Part shown: positions 1-6,300 of the stretch, piece by piece
Numbering within the stretch: the first letter of the stretch is position 1
Layout: each line of letters starts with the position of its first letter
NCBI GenBank assembly: GCA_964502665.1
Contig: CAZCXP010000015.1
Coordinates: 1 to 28,036, forward strand
From: SOKG01 sp964502665
GTDB lineage: Bacteria; Chloroflexota; Dehalococcoidia; SZUA-161
DNA length: 28,036 nt
Reading direction: 5' to 3'
Program-made: the position numbers and the translations under genes
The notes under the pieces: generated by a model
The model's database searches: none
What the model was told of the DNA's origin: nothing
The model's input: only the letters and a program-made list of their open reading frames with translations

Positions 1-72
1 ATGAGAGGCATAAAGAAGCTCTTCGATCCAAACGGCATATTGAATCCGGGGTGTGCCCTGAGGCCCGAATAA
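1..72 (+). CDS. C-terminal end of an FAD-linked oxidase (GlcD/D-lactate dehydrogenase type), truncated by window edge
   Basis: Frame +1 is open from base 1 to a TAA at 70-72 and encodes only 23 residues. They include the run KKLFDPNGILNPG, which is the typical last helix and tail of FAD-linked oxidase C-terminal domains in glycolate oxidase GlcD and D-lactate dehydrogenase relatives ("K..FDP.gilNPGK"). The ATG at base 1 is almost certainly an internal Met, because the rest of the gene lies before the window. Such enzymes oxidise 2-hydroxyacids with FAD as cofactor. The substrate cannot be judged from the tail. The usual final Lys after NPG is replaced by Cys. Confidence 0.7.
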   Translation: MRGIKKLFDPNGILNPGCALRPE

Positions 73-199
73 AAAGGGTCTTGTCTACCAGAAAACCCCT
101 CTCACTCCGACTCCCACCAAGGGAGGGCAGACAGGTGAATGCCTCTGTTGCCAAAAGGTGTCAAGCTGAGTCAAGAAGGATGAGTCAGAAAGAACCTGA

Positions 200-403
200 T
201 TAGTCGGTAGGTGGAGCGCATCCCATTTCTATTCTGAGGTCCCATTTGCCCAAGGGGCACTCTATTAGCTCCCCATCTCTAATCTTCAGCACCCACTCGC
301 CGTCGGGCAAATGGCATCGTTCGACAAGGTAGTCATTGTGCTCGGTATGGAAGTATTCGCAAGACCGAGGGCAAAGGTTAGTGCTACCCAGAATCAGGAT
401 CAT
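200..403 (-). CDS. Small Cys-containing hypothetical protein (67 aa)
   Basis: I do not recognise a family. The 67-residue product has five cysteines (C11, C15, C30, C49, C62), a mostly polar composition and no membrane segment, so a metal-binding or disulfide-stabilised mini-domain is possible. Support for it being real: the start ATG follows a purine-rich GGGAGAGAAGA stretch suitable as a ribosome binding site, the sequence looks like an ordinary globular protein (for example the DGEWVLKIRDGELIECP region), and it lies on the same strand just downstream of another small Cys protein (558-719). The two could form a small unit, although about 150 bp separate them. No function is assigned. Confidence 0.5.
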   Translation of the reverse strand: MILILGSTNLCPRSCEYFHTEHNDYLVERCHLPDGEWVLKIRDGELIECPLGKWDLRIEMGCAPPTD

Positions 404-557
404 TCTTCTCTCCCTTCGTCATGATCCGAGATACAACAGCGCGAAGGCCCCAGAAGGGACCTCTCCACGAGACTGGAAACGCCAGGCTTTCATACCAATC
501 CACAAAACCACGACAGCGAAAGACAAATGATATGAAAGTCCCGTTGGCAATCCAACC

Positions 558-719
558 CTATTTTGGCACAAACGCCTCACACGCCCGTGAATCCGCTCTC
601 ACCTGCATTCCGTATTTGAGGCCTGCATGTTTGGCGTTAGTGCAATTAAAGAACTTCTCGCCCGGTTTCGGGTTGAAGCTCTGGCAATTGCCGCATTTAT
701 CTTGCTGCTCTTGTGCCAT
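558..719 (-). CDS. 53-aa four-cysteine mini-protein (CxxC type)
   Basis: This is a short gene starting with ATG at 719 and ending with TAG at 558-560. The product begins MAQEQQDKCGNCQSFNPK and ends RADSRACEAFVPK. Cysteines sit at positions 9, 12, 26 and 47, giving C-x2-C-x13-C-x20-C, a plausible mononuclear Zn or Fe site. An excellent Shine-Dalgarno (AGGGAGGGCGACAG then ATG) precedes the start. The third codon positions and the compact CGNCxxF ... RADSxACExF pattern look like a conserved small protein rather than noise. An extended -10 promoter lies about 65 bp upstream. Its role is unknown; rubredoxin-like electron transfer or a zinc knuckle are possibilities, but neither is shown. Longer open frames overlap it on both strands and look non-coding. 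Confidence 0.72.
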   Translation of the reverse strand: MAQEQQDKCGNCQSFNPKPGEKFFNCTNAKHAGLKYGMQVRADSRACEAFVPK

Positions 720-784
720 CTGTCGCCCTCCCTGGTAATAGCAATCTTGTTCCGTTGTTTTCGCAGAAAAAAAGCTCGTGCATC

Positions 785-793
785 ATTATACCA
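785..793 (-). promoter_or_regulatory. Extended -10 promoter for the 53-aa Cys protein
   Basis: Read on the minus strand this is TGGTATAAT, which fits the TGnTATAAT extended -10 pattern of sigma-70-type promoters. No good -35 is seen at 16-18 bp, as is common for extended -10 promoters. Transcription would begin near 778, leaving a leader of about 58 nt before the ATG at 719. The same GTGGTATAAT string occurs on the plus strand at 22060-22069 before the aldolase gene. Confidence 0.5.
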
Positions 794-990
794 CCAACTT
801 CCCATACAGAACAGAATAGCGAGATAGGTGACTGAGACAGTCATCCAGAGACACTTGACAATGAATTGAGCGCAGAACATAATCGAATCGCGGGAAGGAG
901 CACCCATTCCAATATGCTTAAACGGATCAGGTACCTTTCATCGCTGGTGCCTGGCTAGAATAGACCTCTCGCGTTCAGGAGGGGTGACGA

Positions 991-1320
991 ATGGCAAACC
1001 GTTCGAAAACGCTTGGCAATCTTCTGAAGATAGCTGCTGCCGCACTCGTCGTCGCAGCCCTCTACCAGGAGCTGAAAAAGCCGCCCGAGGAACGCCAGTG
1101 GCACGGCAAAATCGCCAACTTCGTCCCCTATGAGTTCCGCCCGCCAACCCCAGAACGGGTCCGCGAGCGCCTCTGGAACCCCGAAGACCCCCGCATCTTC
1201 ACCGAACATGTCTTTGGTGTCGGCTGGGCAATCAATTTCCACACCCTGCTCCAAAGGCTGCAAAGGCCTAAGGAGGAGCCGAGCACCCCAACACCCGAAG
1301 ATCTCGAAGAGACCCCCTAG
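991..1320 (+). CDS. DUF5808-like protein (109 aa)
   Basis: The 109-residue product has an N-terminal hydrophobic helix (about residues 10-25, LLKIAAAALVVAALY), which could anchor it to the membrane. It is followed by a conserved-looking block: RQWHGKI (35-41), VPYEFRPPTPERVRERLWNPEDPRI split over about 45-70, and FGVGWAINF (about 75-83). The pattern WHG...VPY.FR.PT..R.....WNP.D.....FGVGW.INF is what I associate with DUF5808 proteins. Start choice is clear: a strong AGGAGGGG Shine-Dalgarno lies 6-8 bases before ATG 991. The C-terminus is Pro/Glu-rich (PSTPTPEDLEETP) and probably disordered. Function unknown. It stands alone on the plus strand. A short overlapping frame follows its stop (see findings). 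Confidence 0.7.
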   Translation: MANRSKTLGNLLKIAAAALVVAALYQELKKPPEERQWHGKIANFVPYEFRPPTPERVRERLWNPEDPRIFTEHVFGVGWAINFHTLLQRLQRPKEEPSTPTPEDLEETP

Positions 1321-1415
1321 TGCAGCCAGTCAATTTGGAGGAAGCCGATAAGGTGGCGGACAGCCTGGAGGTAGTCACCGTCAATACCATCGAATCCCTG
1401 CTGCAATGATAGGGT

Positions 1416-2114
1416 TCATTTCCTGAAAAGCCAGAGGAATCTATCCTCATACTCCTCGAACAAACCCCATCTATCCAGCTCCATCTTTAGCGCAGAGGGA
1501 TCGAGGTCACCCTTCTTGACCAGAGCAAAAAGACGCTCAATCGACATTCTGGCATCCAGAGGAATCCCGCTACTGTCTGTGTCCAGAAGCCCCCTTCTGC
1601 CTAATTCAAGCACATTGCTGCCTAAAGAGTACCTGGTCATGTCGAAGATAAACTTGAGCAGGGAGACATCCCACAGCTCGTCTACACCCTTTATGATTGT
1701 AGCAAGGGGGTCCCCCTCTTTATCTATCTTTTCCTCAAGCTTACGTACCACCGAATTCATATCAGAGGAGACAATGCTCATCTCCCTGGGTTCATTCTTA
1801 TAACCATAGAAAAGCCCGGGTGCATTCGGCCCGCGCTCTCGGATTATCATTTCGAGGTATTTCTTAGCATGTTCGCTAAACCCTTCCACATTCACCAGGT
1901 ATGATGGTGTTACCACCCTGGGCCTCTCTGCGAGCACCCTCCCCTCCCTGACCACAGTCTCATCTTCACCCCCCACAAGCTCCCTATACAAAGGTTCGGT
2001 AACCAGATAATAGTAAATGTTGGTGGTGCCAAAGGTGGCCAGTGTCTGCCTCGGAGAACGCAGAACCTCAGTGTGACTTACAGCATATTCAATTCTTTCT
2101 TCGTAAGAACTCAT
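1416..2114 (-). CDS. Uncharacterised protein (232 aa)
   Basis: I do not recognise a family. The 232-residue product is soluble-looking, acidic to neutral and without Cys clusters or transmembrane helices. It begins MSSYEERIEYAVSHTEVLR, has a Tyr-rich segment (TNIYYYLVTEPLYREL, about 30-45), a central helix-rich region with VVRKLEEKIDKEG (about 122-134), and ends EEYEDRFLWLFRK. The composition is that of a genuine protein and the frame is open for its entire length, with only weak, poor antisense frames overlapping. The ribosome binding site is weak (GGGATTTGCTGAA before ATG). It lies 111 bp after the GTPase gene on the same strand and could be cotranscribed with it. No catalytic motif could be identified. 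Confidence 0.65.
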   Translation of the reverse strand: MSSYEERIEYAVSHTEVLRSPRQTLATFGTTNIYYYLVTEPLYRELVGGEDETVVREGRVLAERPRVVTPSYLVNVEGFSEHAKKYLEMIIRERGPNAPGLFYGYKNEPREMSIVSSDMNSVVRKLEEKIDKEGDPLATIIKGVDELWDVSLLKFIFDMTRYSLGSNVLELGRRGLLDTDSSGIPLDARMSIERLFALVKKGDLDPSALKMELDRWGLFEEYEDRFLWLFRK

Positions 2115-2225
2115 TTCAGCAAATCCCGCATCCTGCTTCTGACTACATTCTACTCTGGTATTGAGCTTTGCGCCAACTCAATATGTCATGACGCCTCTGT
2201 CAACAGACCGCAAATTGAAACCAGC

Positions 2226-3212
2226 CTAGGCATGCAGTTCTACTATATCGCCATCCTCAAGGATGTGTCCCCTCTTAACTCGCTGCCCGTCATACTTACC
2301 CGAGCCCCAAACCTGGGCATATTTCAACCTGCTGCGGAAGTCTTTGTGGATGGACCCAGCCGCATCTTCGACTGTACTGCCCTTCTTGAGGACCACTGGC
2401 TCTTCAAGCTCGGCCTTCTTGCCCGGAGACTTGGTATAGACTCGAATGACGCCCAGCGTCTCATAGATAGCCCGCTTCATCTCCTCCAGACCAGTCCGCT
2501 CCTTGGCAGACACGACGACCACGGGGAATTGGGCGCCATAGCGCGAGCTTAACATAGCATAGTGCCCGCCCGACTCGCTCAAATCGCCCTTATTCCCTAC
2601 AATTAACGCCCTCTTTGGAACTACTCCAGGCGCTGGCTCTTCTTCCGCTCCCTCCATCATAAGCTTTACCTTCATATCCTCCAATTCAGCCAGTATGGCC
2701 TCCAACTGGATTAGCGAGTCATCGCCCAAGTCCACTACCACCAGCAGAACGTCAGCATTTCGCAGCAGGTGAGAAAACCATGGTCTGGCCTCGCGATCGG
2801 TTATCGGCGGCATATCCACGAGCTGGATTTGAATATTCTCGAACTTCAGCATGGCGGGGACGGGCATCTTAGTGGTATAGGGATAATCGGCTACCTCGGG
2901 AGATGCCTCGGTGAGGGCAGACACCAATTGAGATTTGCCTATATTGGGAAGTCCAACCAACACAACCTGGCCAGCTCCCTCCTTCTTTATGTTGTAAGCA
3001 CTTCCTTTTCTTGCGGTGGAAGGCCTCCTCTGCGCCTCCTCCGAGAACTTGGCTATCTTTCTCCTTAGCTCGGCGCGCAGCTTGTCTGTACCTTTGTGCT
3101 TGGGCATAATGGCAAGCATGATCTCCAGGGCTTCAACCTTCTCCTCAGGAGTCTTAGCCTGCCTGTAAACCTTCTCAGCTTCAAAATACTGCGGAGGTAA
3201 GTTTGCCGGCAT
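2226..3212 (-). CDS. DRG/OBG-family GTPase with C-terminal TGS domain
   Basis: This is a 328-residue GTPase. All G motifs are visible: G1 GLPNIGKSQ (87-95), G2 YPYTT (110-114), G3 DMPP (133-136, DTPP in most relatives), G4 NKGD (207-210) and G5 SAKE (235-238). Residues 1-80 form a Lys/Glu-rich helical region like the N-terminus of DRG proteins. Residues about 258-328 fit a TGS domain (PVVLKKGSTVEDAAGSIH ... RVKRGHILEDGDIVELH), a ubiquitin-like fold found in ThrRS, SpoT/RelA and OBG/DRG GTPases and often linked to ribosome or RNA binding. The long linker with acidic residues 187-195 precedes G4. The likely role is a cytoplasmic translation-linked GTPase. DRG-type proteins are best known from archaea and eukaryotes, but bacterial relatives exist. 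The start is the ATG at 3212, preceded by GGAAGGG. Confidence 0.88.
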   Translation of the reverse strand: MPANLPPQYFEAEKVYRQAKTPEEKVEALEIMLAIMPKHKGTDKLRAELRRKIAKFSEEAQRRPSTARKGSAYNIKKEGAGQVVLVGLPNIGKSQLVSALTEASPEVADYPYTTKMPVPAMLKFENIQIQLVDMPPITDREARPWFSHLLRNADVLLVVVDLGDDSLIQLEAILAELEDMKVKLMMEGAEEEPAPGVVPKRALIVGNKGDLSESGGHYAMLSSRYGAQFPVVVVSAKERTGLEEMKRAIYETLGVIRVYTKSPGKKAELEEPVVLKKGSTVEDAAGSIHKDFRSRLKYAQVWGSGKYDGQRVKRGHILEDGDIVELHA

Positions 3213-3282
3213 ATCACCCTTCCCTGGAAGGAAATTCTAAACTCTAAACAAATTCAAATGTCAAAATGCAAAAGGCAAGAGA

Positions 3283-3341
3283 GTAGCGTCGTCACTCCCG
3301 TCACGACGAAGGATTCGTTGCCACAGGAGTGGCAACGCTAC
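3283..3341. repeat. 59-bp dispersed inverted-repeat element, copy 1
   Basis: The 59-bp element begins and ends with GTAGCG/CGCTAC and holds two short hairpins: a left half with GTCGT..ACGAC pairing and a right half GTTGCCAC-AGGA-GTGGCAAC. It matches the reverse complement of 7127-7185 at 54 of 59 positions by my hand alignment. It sits in the gap between the GTPase and the 196-aa gene. Its length and structure resemble REP or small MITE elements. No coding content. Confidence 0.8.
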
Positions 3342-3402
3342 GCCTGCTAATAGCTCAGTTGCGGTTCATGCGCAACCATTTGACTCGTTTTGCATAGCAG
3401 CC

Positions 3403-3993
3403 TTAAGCTACGCCCAATATCTCCTGCTTATACTCGTCTAGCAATCTGAGGTACTGTGACTCCAGTTGAGCCAGAGTGCGGCGCCACTCCTGCTGAAACT
3501 GGGGCTGGGTTTCGACGTTAATCTTCATGGAGGCTCCCACCCCGAGCTGTTGCTGAATCGCCTGTTGCATCCTGGCTTCGACATCCCTCTTCACAGCTTC
3601 ATAGGCCTGTCTCCTTTGCTGCTCACCCTCCTGCTCATAGTGATTGAAGATACGCCTTAGCTTTGTGTACACATTTTCAACGCTCACTTTGTCACGTTTC
3701 AATTCCTTGATCGCTTCCATAGCCTTTCTGTTAGTTCTTTTGGCAAGTTCATTTCTGGGAAGGTCTATGTTCTTGACAAGTATGCCTTGGGCACCTTCGA
3801 CCACATGCTGCCGCACATTGTCATCATACCTGCCAATCTCGGCCGCAAGATCGCACTCATCCTTCAAGTACTTGGCAGCCAGCCTTTCCCCCTCGGGAAG
3901 ATATTTCCATTTCCTCAGGTCCTCCTCCGATGCCTTGCCCAACCTCTCAGCCCTTTCCATCGCCCTCTCAAAGGCGCTCTTCATCTCAGCCAT
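3403..3993 (-). CDS. Uncharacterised helical protein (196 aa)
   Basis: The 196-residue protein is charged and Gln/Glu/Arg-rich, with long amphipathic stretches that predict mostly alpha-helix or coiled coil. It begins MAEMKSAFERAMERAERLGK, followed by a region around ELKRDKVSVENVYTKLRR (about 97-114) and a Gln-rich segment ARMQQAIQQQLGVGASMKI (about 140-158). There are no signal peptide, membrane segment or Cys residues apart from C47. The N-terminal "MxExKSaxExAmERaexlgk" style is familiar from small conserved families of unknown function in Chloroflexota and spirochaetes, but I cannot name one with certainty. Start: ATG 3993 follows GGGAGGTCGAT, a good Shine-Dalgarno. It is on the same strand as the GTPase, but 190 bp and a repeat element separate them. 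Confidence 0.68.
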   Translation of the reverse strand: MAEMKSAFERAMERAERLGKASEEDLRKWKYLPEGERLAAKYLKDECDLAAEIGRYDDNVRQHVVEGAQGILVKNIDLPRNELAKRTNRKAMEAIKELKRDKVSVENVYTKLRRIFNHYEQEGEQQRRQAYEAVKRDVEARMQQAIQQQLGVGASMKINVETQPQFQQEWRRTLAQLESQYLRLLDEYKQEILGVA

Positions 3994-4227
3994 ATCGACC
4001 TCCCTGCACTTTGGCTATATGTTGAAGGCCCGCTCACTTCTCCTCAGGAAGCTATTTTATCACCTACGCCAGAGACAGTCCAACGCGCCCGAGATTGTAG
4101 TAGTCAAGGGAAATGGAAATGGATATTGAACGGGGTAAACGGGAGGCGGCCCCCTGTTTTATGTCCCATACGGAGTGATGGGTTTGCGGTGGGTGGTGGG
4201 GAGGACGCTAACGGTTGTAGCCAGTGA

Positions 4228-4512
4228 TCAGGACAATACCTTCGCTCGTTTCGGGAACTTCAGGGGCTTAGTCGTGTTTGCTCGCAACCGTTTGGCTTCT
4301 TCAACGACGAAGGCACCGAGGTCCTCCGCCTTGAACCTTCGATCCCCACGGGGGCCTATGCGGTATACCTTTACTACTCCCAACTCACCCCATCGTCTCA
4401 GCGTGTTCTCGTGTACGTGCAGAAGTCGGCTTGCTTCACCTATAGTGAGCAGGATTCCTGCCGCCTCGATGGTCTCTATTCCGGTTCTCGCCTTTACTCT
4501 CTTCCGCTGCAT
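4228..4512 (-). CDS. MerR/excisionase-type helix-turn-helix protein (94 aa)
   Basis: The 94-residue protein holds one winged-helix DNA-binding domain of the HTH_17/excisionase class: LTIGEASRLLHVHENTLRRW (22-41) is the HTH, followed by a wing with IGPRGDRRFKAEDLGAF (52-68). The RRF-x4-DL ending is characteristic of MerR-like domains that read a short operator. The flanks are basic (QRKRVKAR at the start, KFPKRAKVLS at the end). There is no effector-binding domain, so it is either a small adaptor-type regulator or a partner protein. Start ATG 4512 follows AGGGGGGGTGCGGGT. An inverted repeat of GTTTGACA/TGTCAAC type lies 86-114 bp upstream and could be its operator. No recombinase gene is nearby, so an excisionase role is not supported. 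Confidence 0.78.
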   Translation of the reverse strand: MQRKRVKARTGIETIEAAGILLTIGEASRLLHVHENTLRRWGELGVVKVYRIGPRGDRRFKAEDLGAFVVEEAKRLRANTTKPLKFPKRAKVLS

Positions 4513-4597
4513 ACCCGCACCCCCCCTGGCAACGCTTAGGTATCACAGAAACGAGCGCCCGCGTTCCTTTCGTCGTTGACCTACGCCGAACTCTATA

Positions 4598-4626
4598 GTT
4601 TGACATAATGCCCCAGTTGTGTCAAC
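4598..4626. promoter_or_regulatory. Inverted repeat GTTTGACA-14-TGTCAAC, possible operator
   Basis: Arms at 4598-4605 and 4620-4626 are near-perfect inverted copies, and each also contains a TTGACA hexamer (one per strand). No good -10 lies at 16-18 bp from either. Spaced dyads of this size are typical of MerR-type or dimeric repressor sites, and this one lies about 90 bp upstream of the HTH gene. The assignment is inference. Confidence 0.3.
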
Positions 4627-4810
4627 TGTCATAACCTTACTTTACTTAACTATTCCTCCAAACTTGCTCATCCAATTTCGCCAATCCCCGTCTATTATGT
4701 GAAGAAATGTTGAATACCGGTGGTAGACTGTTATCGCACACGAGTTTAGCTGCGAAATATTGCACAAAGGGCGATAGTGCAACCATGCGCAGGTGTGGGA
4801 GGCGGAGGGG

Positions 4811-4870
4811 ATGACGAATCACAGACGGCGGGCAGCATTCGAAGTCGCCCCCTCCCCCACCAAGCTGTAA
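4811..4870 (+). CDS. Possible 19-aa leader peptide upstream of the DUF1015 gene
   Basis: ATG 4811 follows GGGAGGCGGAGGGG, with the GGGAGG 8 bases before the start, which is a strong ribosome binding site. The frame MTNHRRRAAFEVAPSPTKL stops at TAA 4868-4870, three bases before the left arm of an inverted repeat whose right arm covers the DUF1015 ribosome binding site. A ribosome at this stop would cover that arm. The three consecutive Arg codons are a mild curiosity. A reading frame this short can arise by chance, so this is only a candidate. Confidence 0.25.
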   Translation: MTNHRRRAAFEVAPSPTKL

Positions 4871-4873
4871 GAA

Positions 4874-4939
4874 GCAGTCTCCTTTCTTGGTTGACAGCCC
4901 CCTGAGGGGCATGTTAGGCTAAAGCAGAGAGGAGACTGC
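4874..4939 (+). promoter_or_regulatory. Inverted repeat covering the DUF1015 ribosome binding site, with a -35-like TTGACA inside
   Basis: Left arm GCAGTCTCCTTTC (4874-4886) and right arm GAGAGGAGACTGC (4927-4939) pair at 12 of 13 positions. The right arm is the Shine-Dalgarno region ending directly at ATG 4940. Between them lie TTGACA (4891-4896) and a small GCCCC-CTGA-GGGGC hairpin (4897-4910). Either transcription comes from further upstream and the RNA hairpin masks the ribosome binding site, or TTGACA with TAGGCT (4915-4920, 18-bp spacing) is the promoter and the dyad is a DNA operator. The sequence alone does not decide. Confidence 0.4.
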
Positions 4940-6277
4940 ATGGGTGATGTTCGTCCGTTTTGCGGCTTGCGTTACAACTTGCAGCGAATAACCGACCCCT
5001 CCACAGTAATCACCCCACCCTATGACGTAATCTCCCCCGAGGAACGCTCGCTATATCATCGCAGAAGTCCTTACAATATCATCAGGCTGGAGTCCGGTGA
5101 GGAACAGCCCGCAGATTCTCCTGAGAATAACAAGTATACCCGCGCCGCTGCCACACTGGATGACTGGTTGCGAGAGGAGATACTGGTCCAGGAGAAACAG
5201 CCCGCCTACTACATCGTCGAACACCGCTTCCCATATCAGGACATGGATAGAAGCCGTTGGGGGCTTATCGCTAGAGTACGTCTCGCGGATTTTGAGAGTG
5301 GTCAGATTCGCCCCCACGAGACAACCACAAAAGAGCCCGCAGTTGACCGACTCCACCTGCTGAGATCGTGCCGCACCAACTTGAGCCCGATCATGGGACT
5401 TTTTCGCACTGAGAAGGGCGAAATGGCGGCGCTTCTGCAAGAACTGAGCAAAAAAACGCCCGATATGAGCGCTACAGATGGCTATGGGGTGAGGTACTCC
5501 CTGAGGGTGATAACCGATGAAGCGGCGATAGAAAAGGTCTCAACCTTGCTCATTGATAAGGTCATCTATATCGCAGATGGGCACCACAGATATGAAACAG
5601 CCCTTCACTATCAAAAGGAGCAGTGCGCCGCTCATCCTTCGCATACCGGCGACGAGCCCTACAATTTCGTGATGATGAGTTTGACGGACTCGCAGGACCC
5701 CGACCTCGTTGTCCTGCCAAGCCACCGGCTGGTGCGAGGGCTAGAATCACACAGAATTGCACAGCTTGAGGGCATGGTATCCCCCTATTTTCATGTGGAG
5801 GAATCGCTTTCCCCCCTGCCAGCCTTCTTCGATGCCATCCATACCTGGCTACGCAGCCCTAAAACGCGCGGCAAAGCTCGTACCGTTCTGGGCCTCTACG
5901 GGCTGCATGGGCGGAAGCTCTACCTGTTAAGGCTGCGCCGGAATGCCGACCTCCGTAGCCTGATGACCGACGAGGAGCTTAGGCTCTGGGGGGATTTGGA
6001 TGTGGTCTTGCTGCAACGTGTCATTTTGCAGGCAGCGCTGGGGATAGATACGCGGGAAAAAGAGGATTACCACCTCAAATATACCACTGACGGGCTGGAA
6101 GCCAGAACCCAGGTGGATTCCGGGGAGTATCAACTCGCTTTCTTCGTCAACCCTGCCCCTATCTCCGTTGTCCTCGATACTGCCGACGCAGGCAGGAGAC
6201 TGCCCCAAAAATCCACCTACTTCTACCCCAAGACGCCCGCTGGCTTGGTAATCAACCCTGTTTGGGATGATGACTAA
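4940..6277 (+). CDS. DUF1015 family protein (445 aa)
   Basis: This is a full-length member of the DUF1015 family. Recognisable blocks are TPPYDVISPEE (25-35), RPHETTTKEPAVDRL (124-138), the family hallmark IADGHHRYETAL (211-222) and VLPSHRLVRGL (258-268). The DGHHRY motif resembles the nucleotide-binding loop of ParB/Srx-fold proteins, and the His and Arg residues are fully conserved here. The family is usually 400-440 aa, so this one is complete. It has no signal peptide or membrane segment and should be cytosolic. The biochemical role is not settled to my knowledge; in genomes it often lies near serine or 2-oxoacid metabolism genes, which is not seen here. ATG 4940 has an AGAGGAGACTGC ribosome binding site that sits in an inverted repeat. 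The gene converges with the TatD-type gene, 23 bp apart. Confidence 0.88.
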   Translation: MGDVRPFCGLRYNLQRITDPSTVITPPYDVISPEERSLYHRRSPYNIIRLESGEEQPADSPENNKYTRAAATLDDWLREEILVQEKQPAYYIVEHRFPYQDMDRSRWGLIARVRLADFESGQIRPHETTTKEPAVDRLHLLRSCRTNLSPIMGLFRTEKGEMAALLQELSKKTPDMSATDGYGVRYSLRVITDEAAIEKVSTLLIDKVIYIADGHHRYETALHYQKEQCAAHPSHTGDEPYNFVMMSLTDSQDPDLVVLPSHRLVRGLESHRIAQLEGMVSPYFHVEESLSPLPAFFDAIHTWLRSPKTRGKARTVLGLYGLHGRKLYLLRLRRNADLRSLMTDEELRLWGDLDVVLLQRVILQAALGIDTREKEDYHLKYTTDGLEARTQVDSGEYQLAFFVNPAPISVVLDTADAGRRLPQKSTYFYPKTPAGLVINPVWDDD

Positions 6278-6300
6278 CGACAGAGCGGTTTCACCATCAT

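Larger units (their letters stand above)
4513..4939. other. 427-bp non-coding stretch between the HTH gene and the DUF1015 gene
   Basis: The start sides of the HTH gene (minus) and the DUF1015 gene (plus) face each other across this stretch, so it should hold both promoters. An 88-aa open frame on the minus strand (4646-4912) has biased, unprotein-like composition and no ribosome binding site. Structures seen are listed separately: an inverted repeat at 4598-4626, a 19-codon open frame with good ribosome binding site at 4811-4870, and an inverted repeat that includes the DUF1015 ribosome binding site at 4874-4939. Confidence 0.6.

Noticed and set aside
599..907. 102-aa minus-strand and 66-aa plus-strand (627-827) open frames
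   Set aside because: Neither has a good start context. The region is better explained by the 53-aa Cys protein at 558-719, which has a strong ribosome binding site.
2073..2552. 159-aa plus-strand open frame
   Set aside because: It covers the antisense of the TGS domain of the GTPase and the gap next to it. No protein-like features.
4228..4512. Excisionase of an integrated element
   Set aside because: The domain is shared by excisionases and MerR-type regulators, but no integrase, attachment repeats or phage genes are present.
4646..4912. 88-aa minus-strand open frame in the intergenic stretch
   Set aside because: Low-complexity Gly run, no ribosome binding site and no recognisable domain. 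The region fits better as regulatory DNA.
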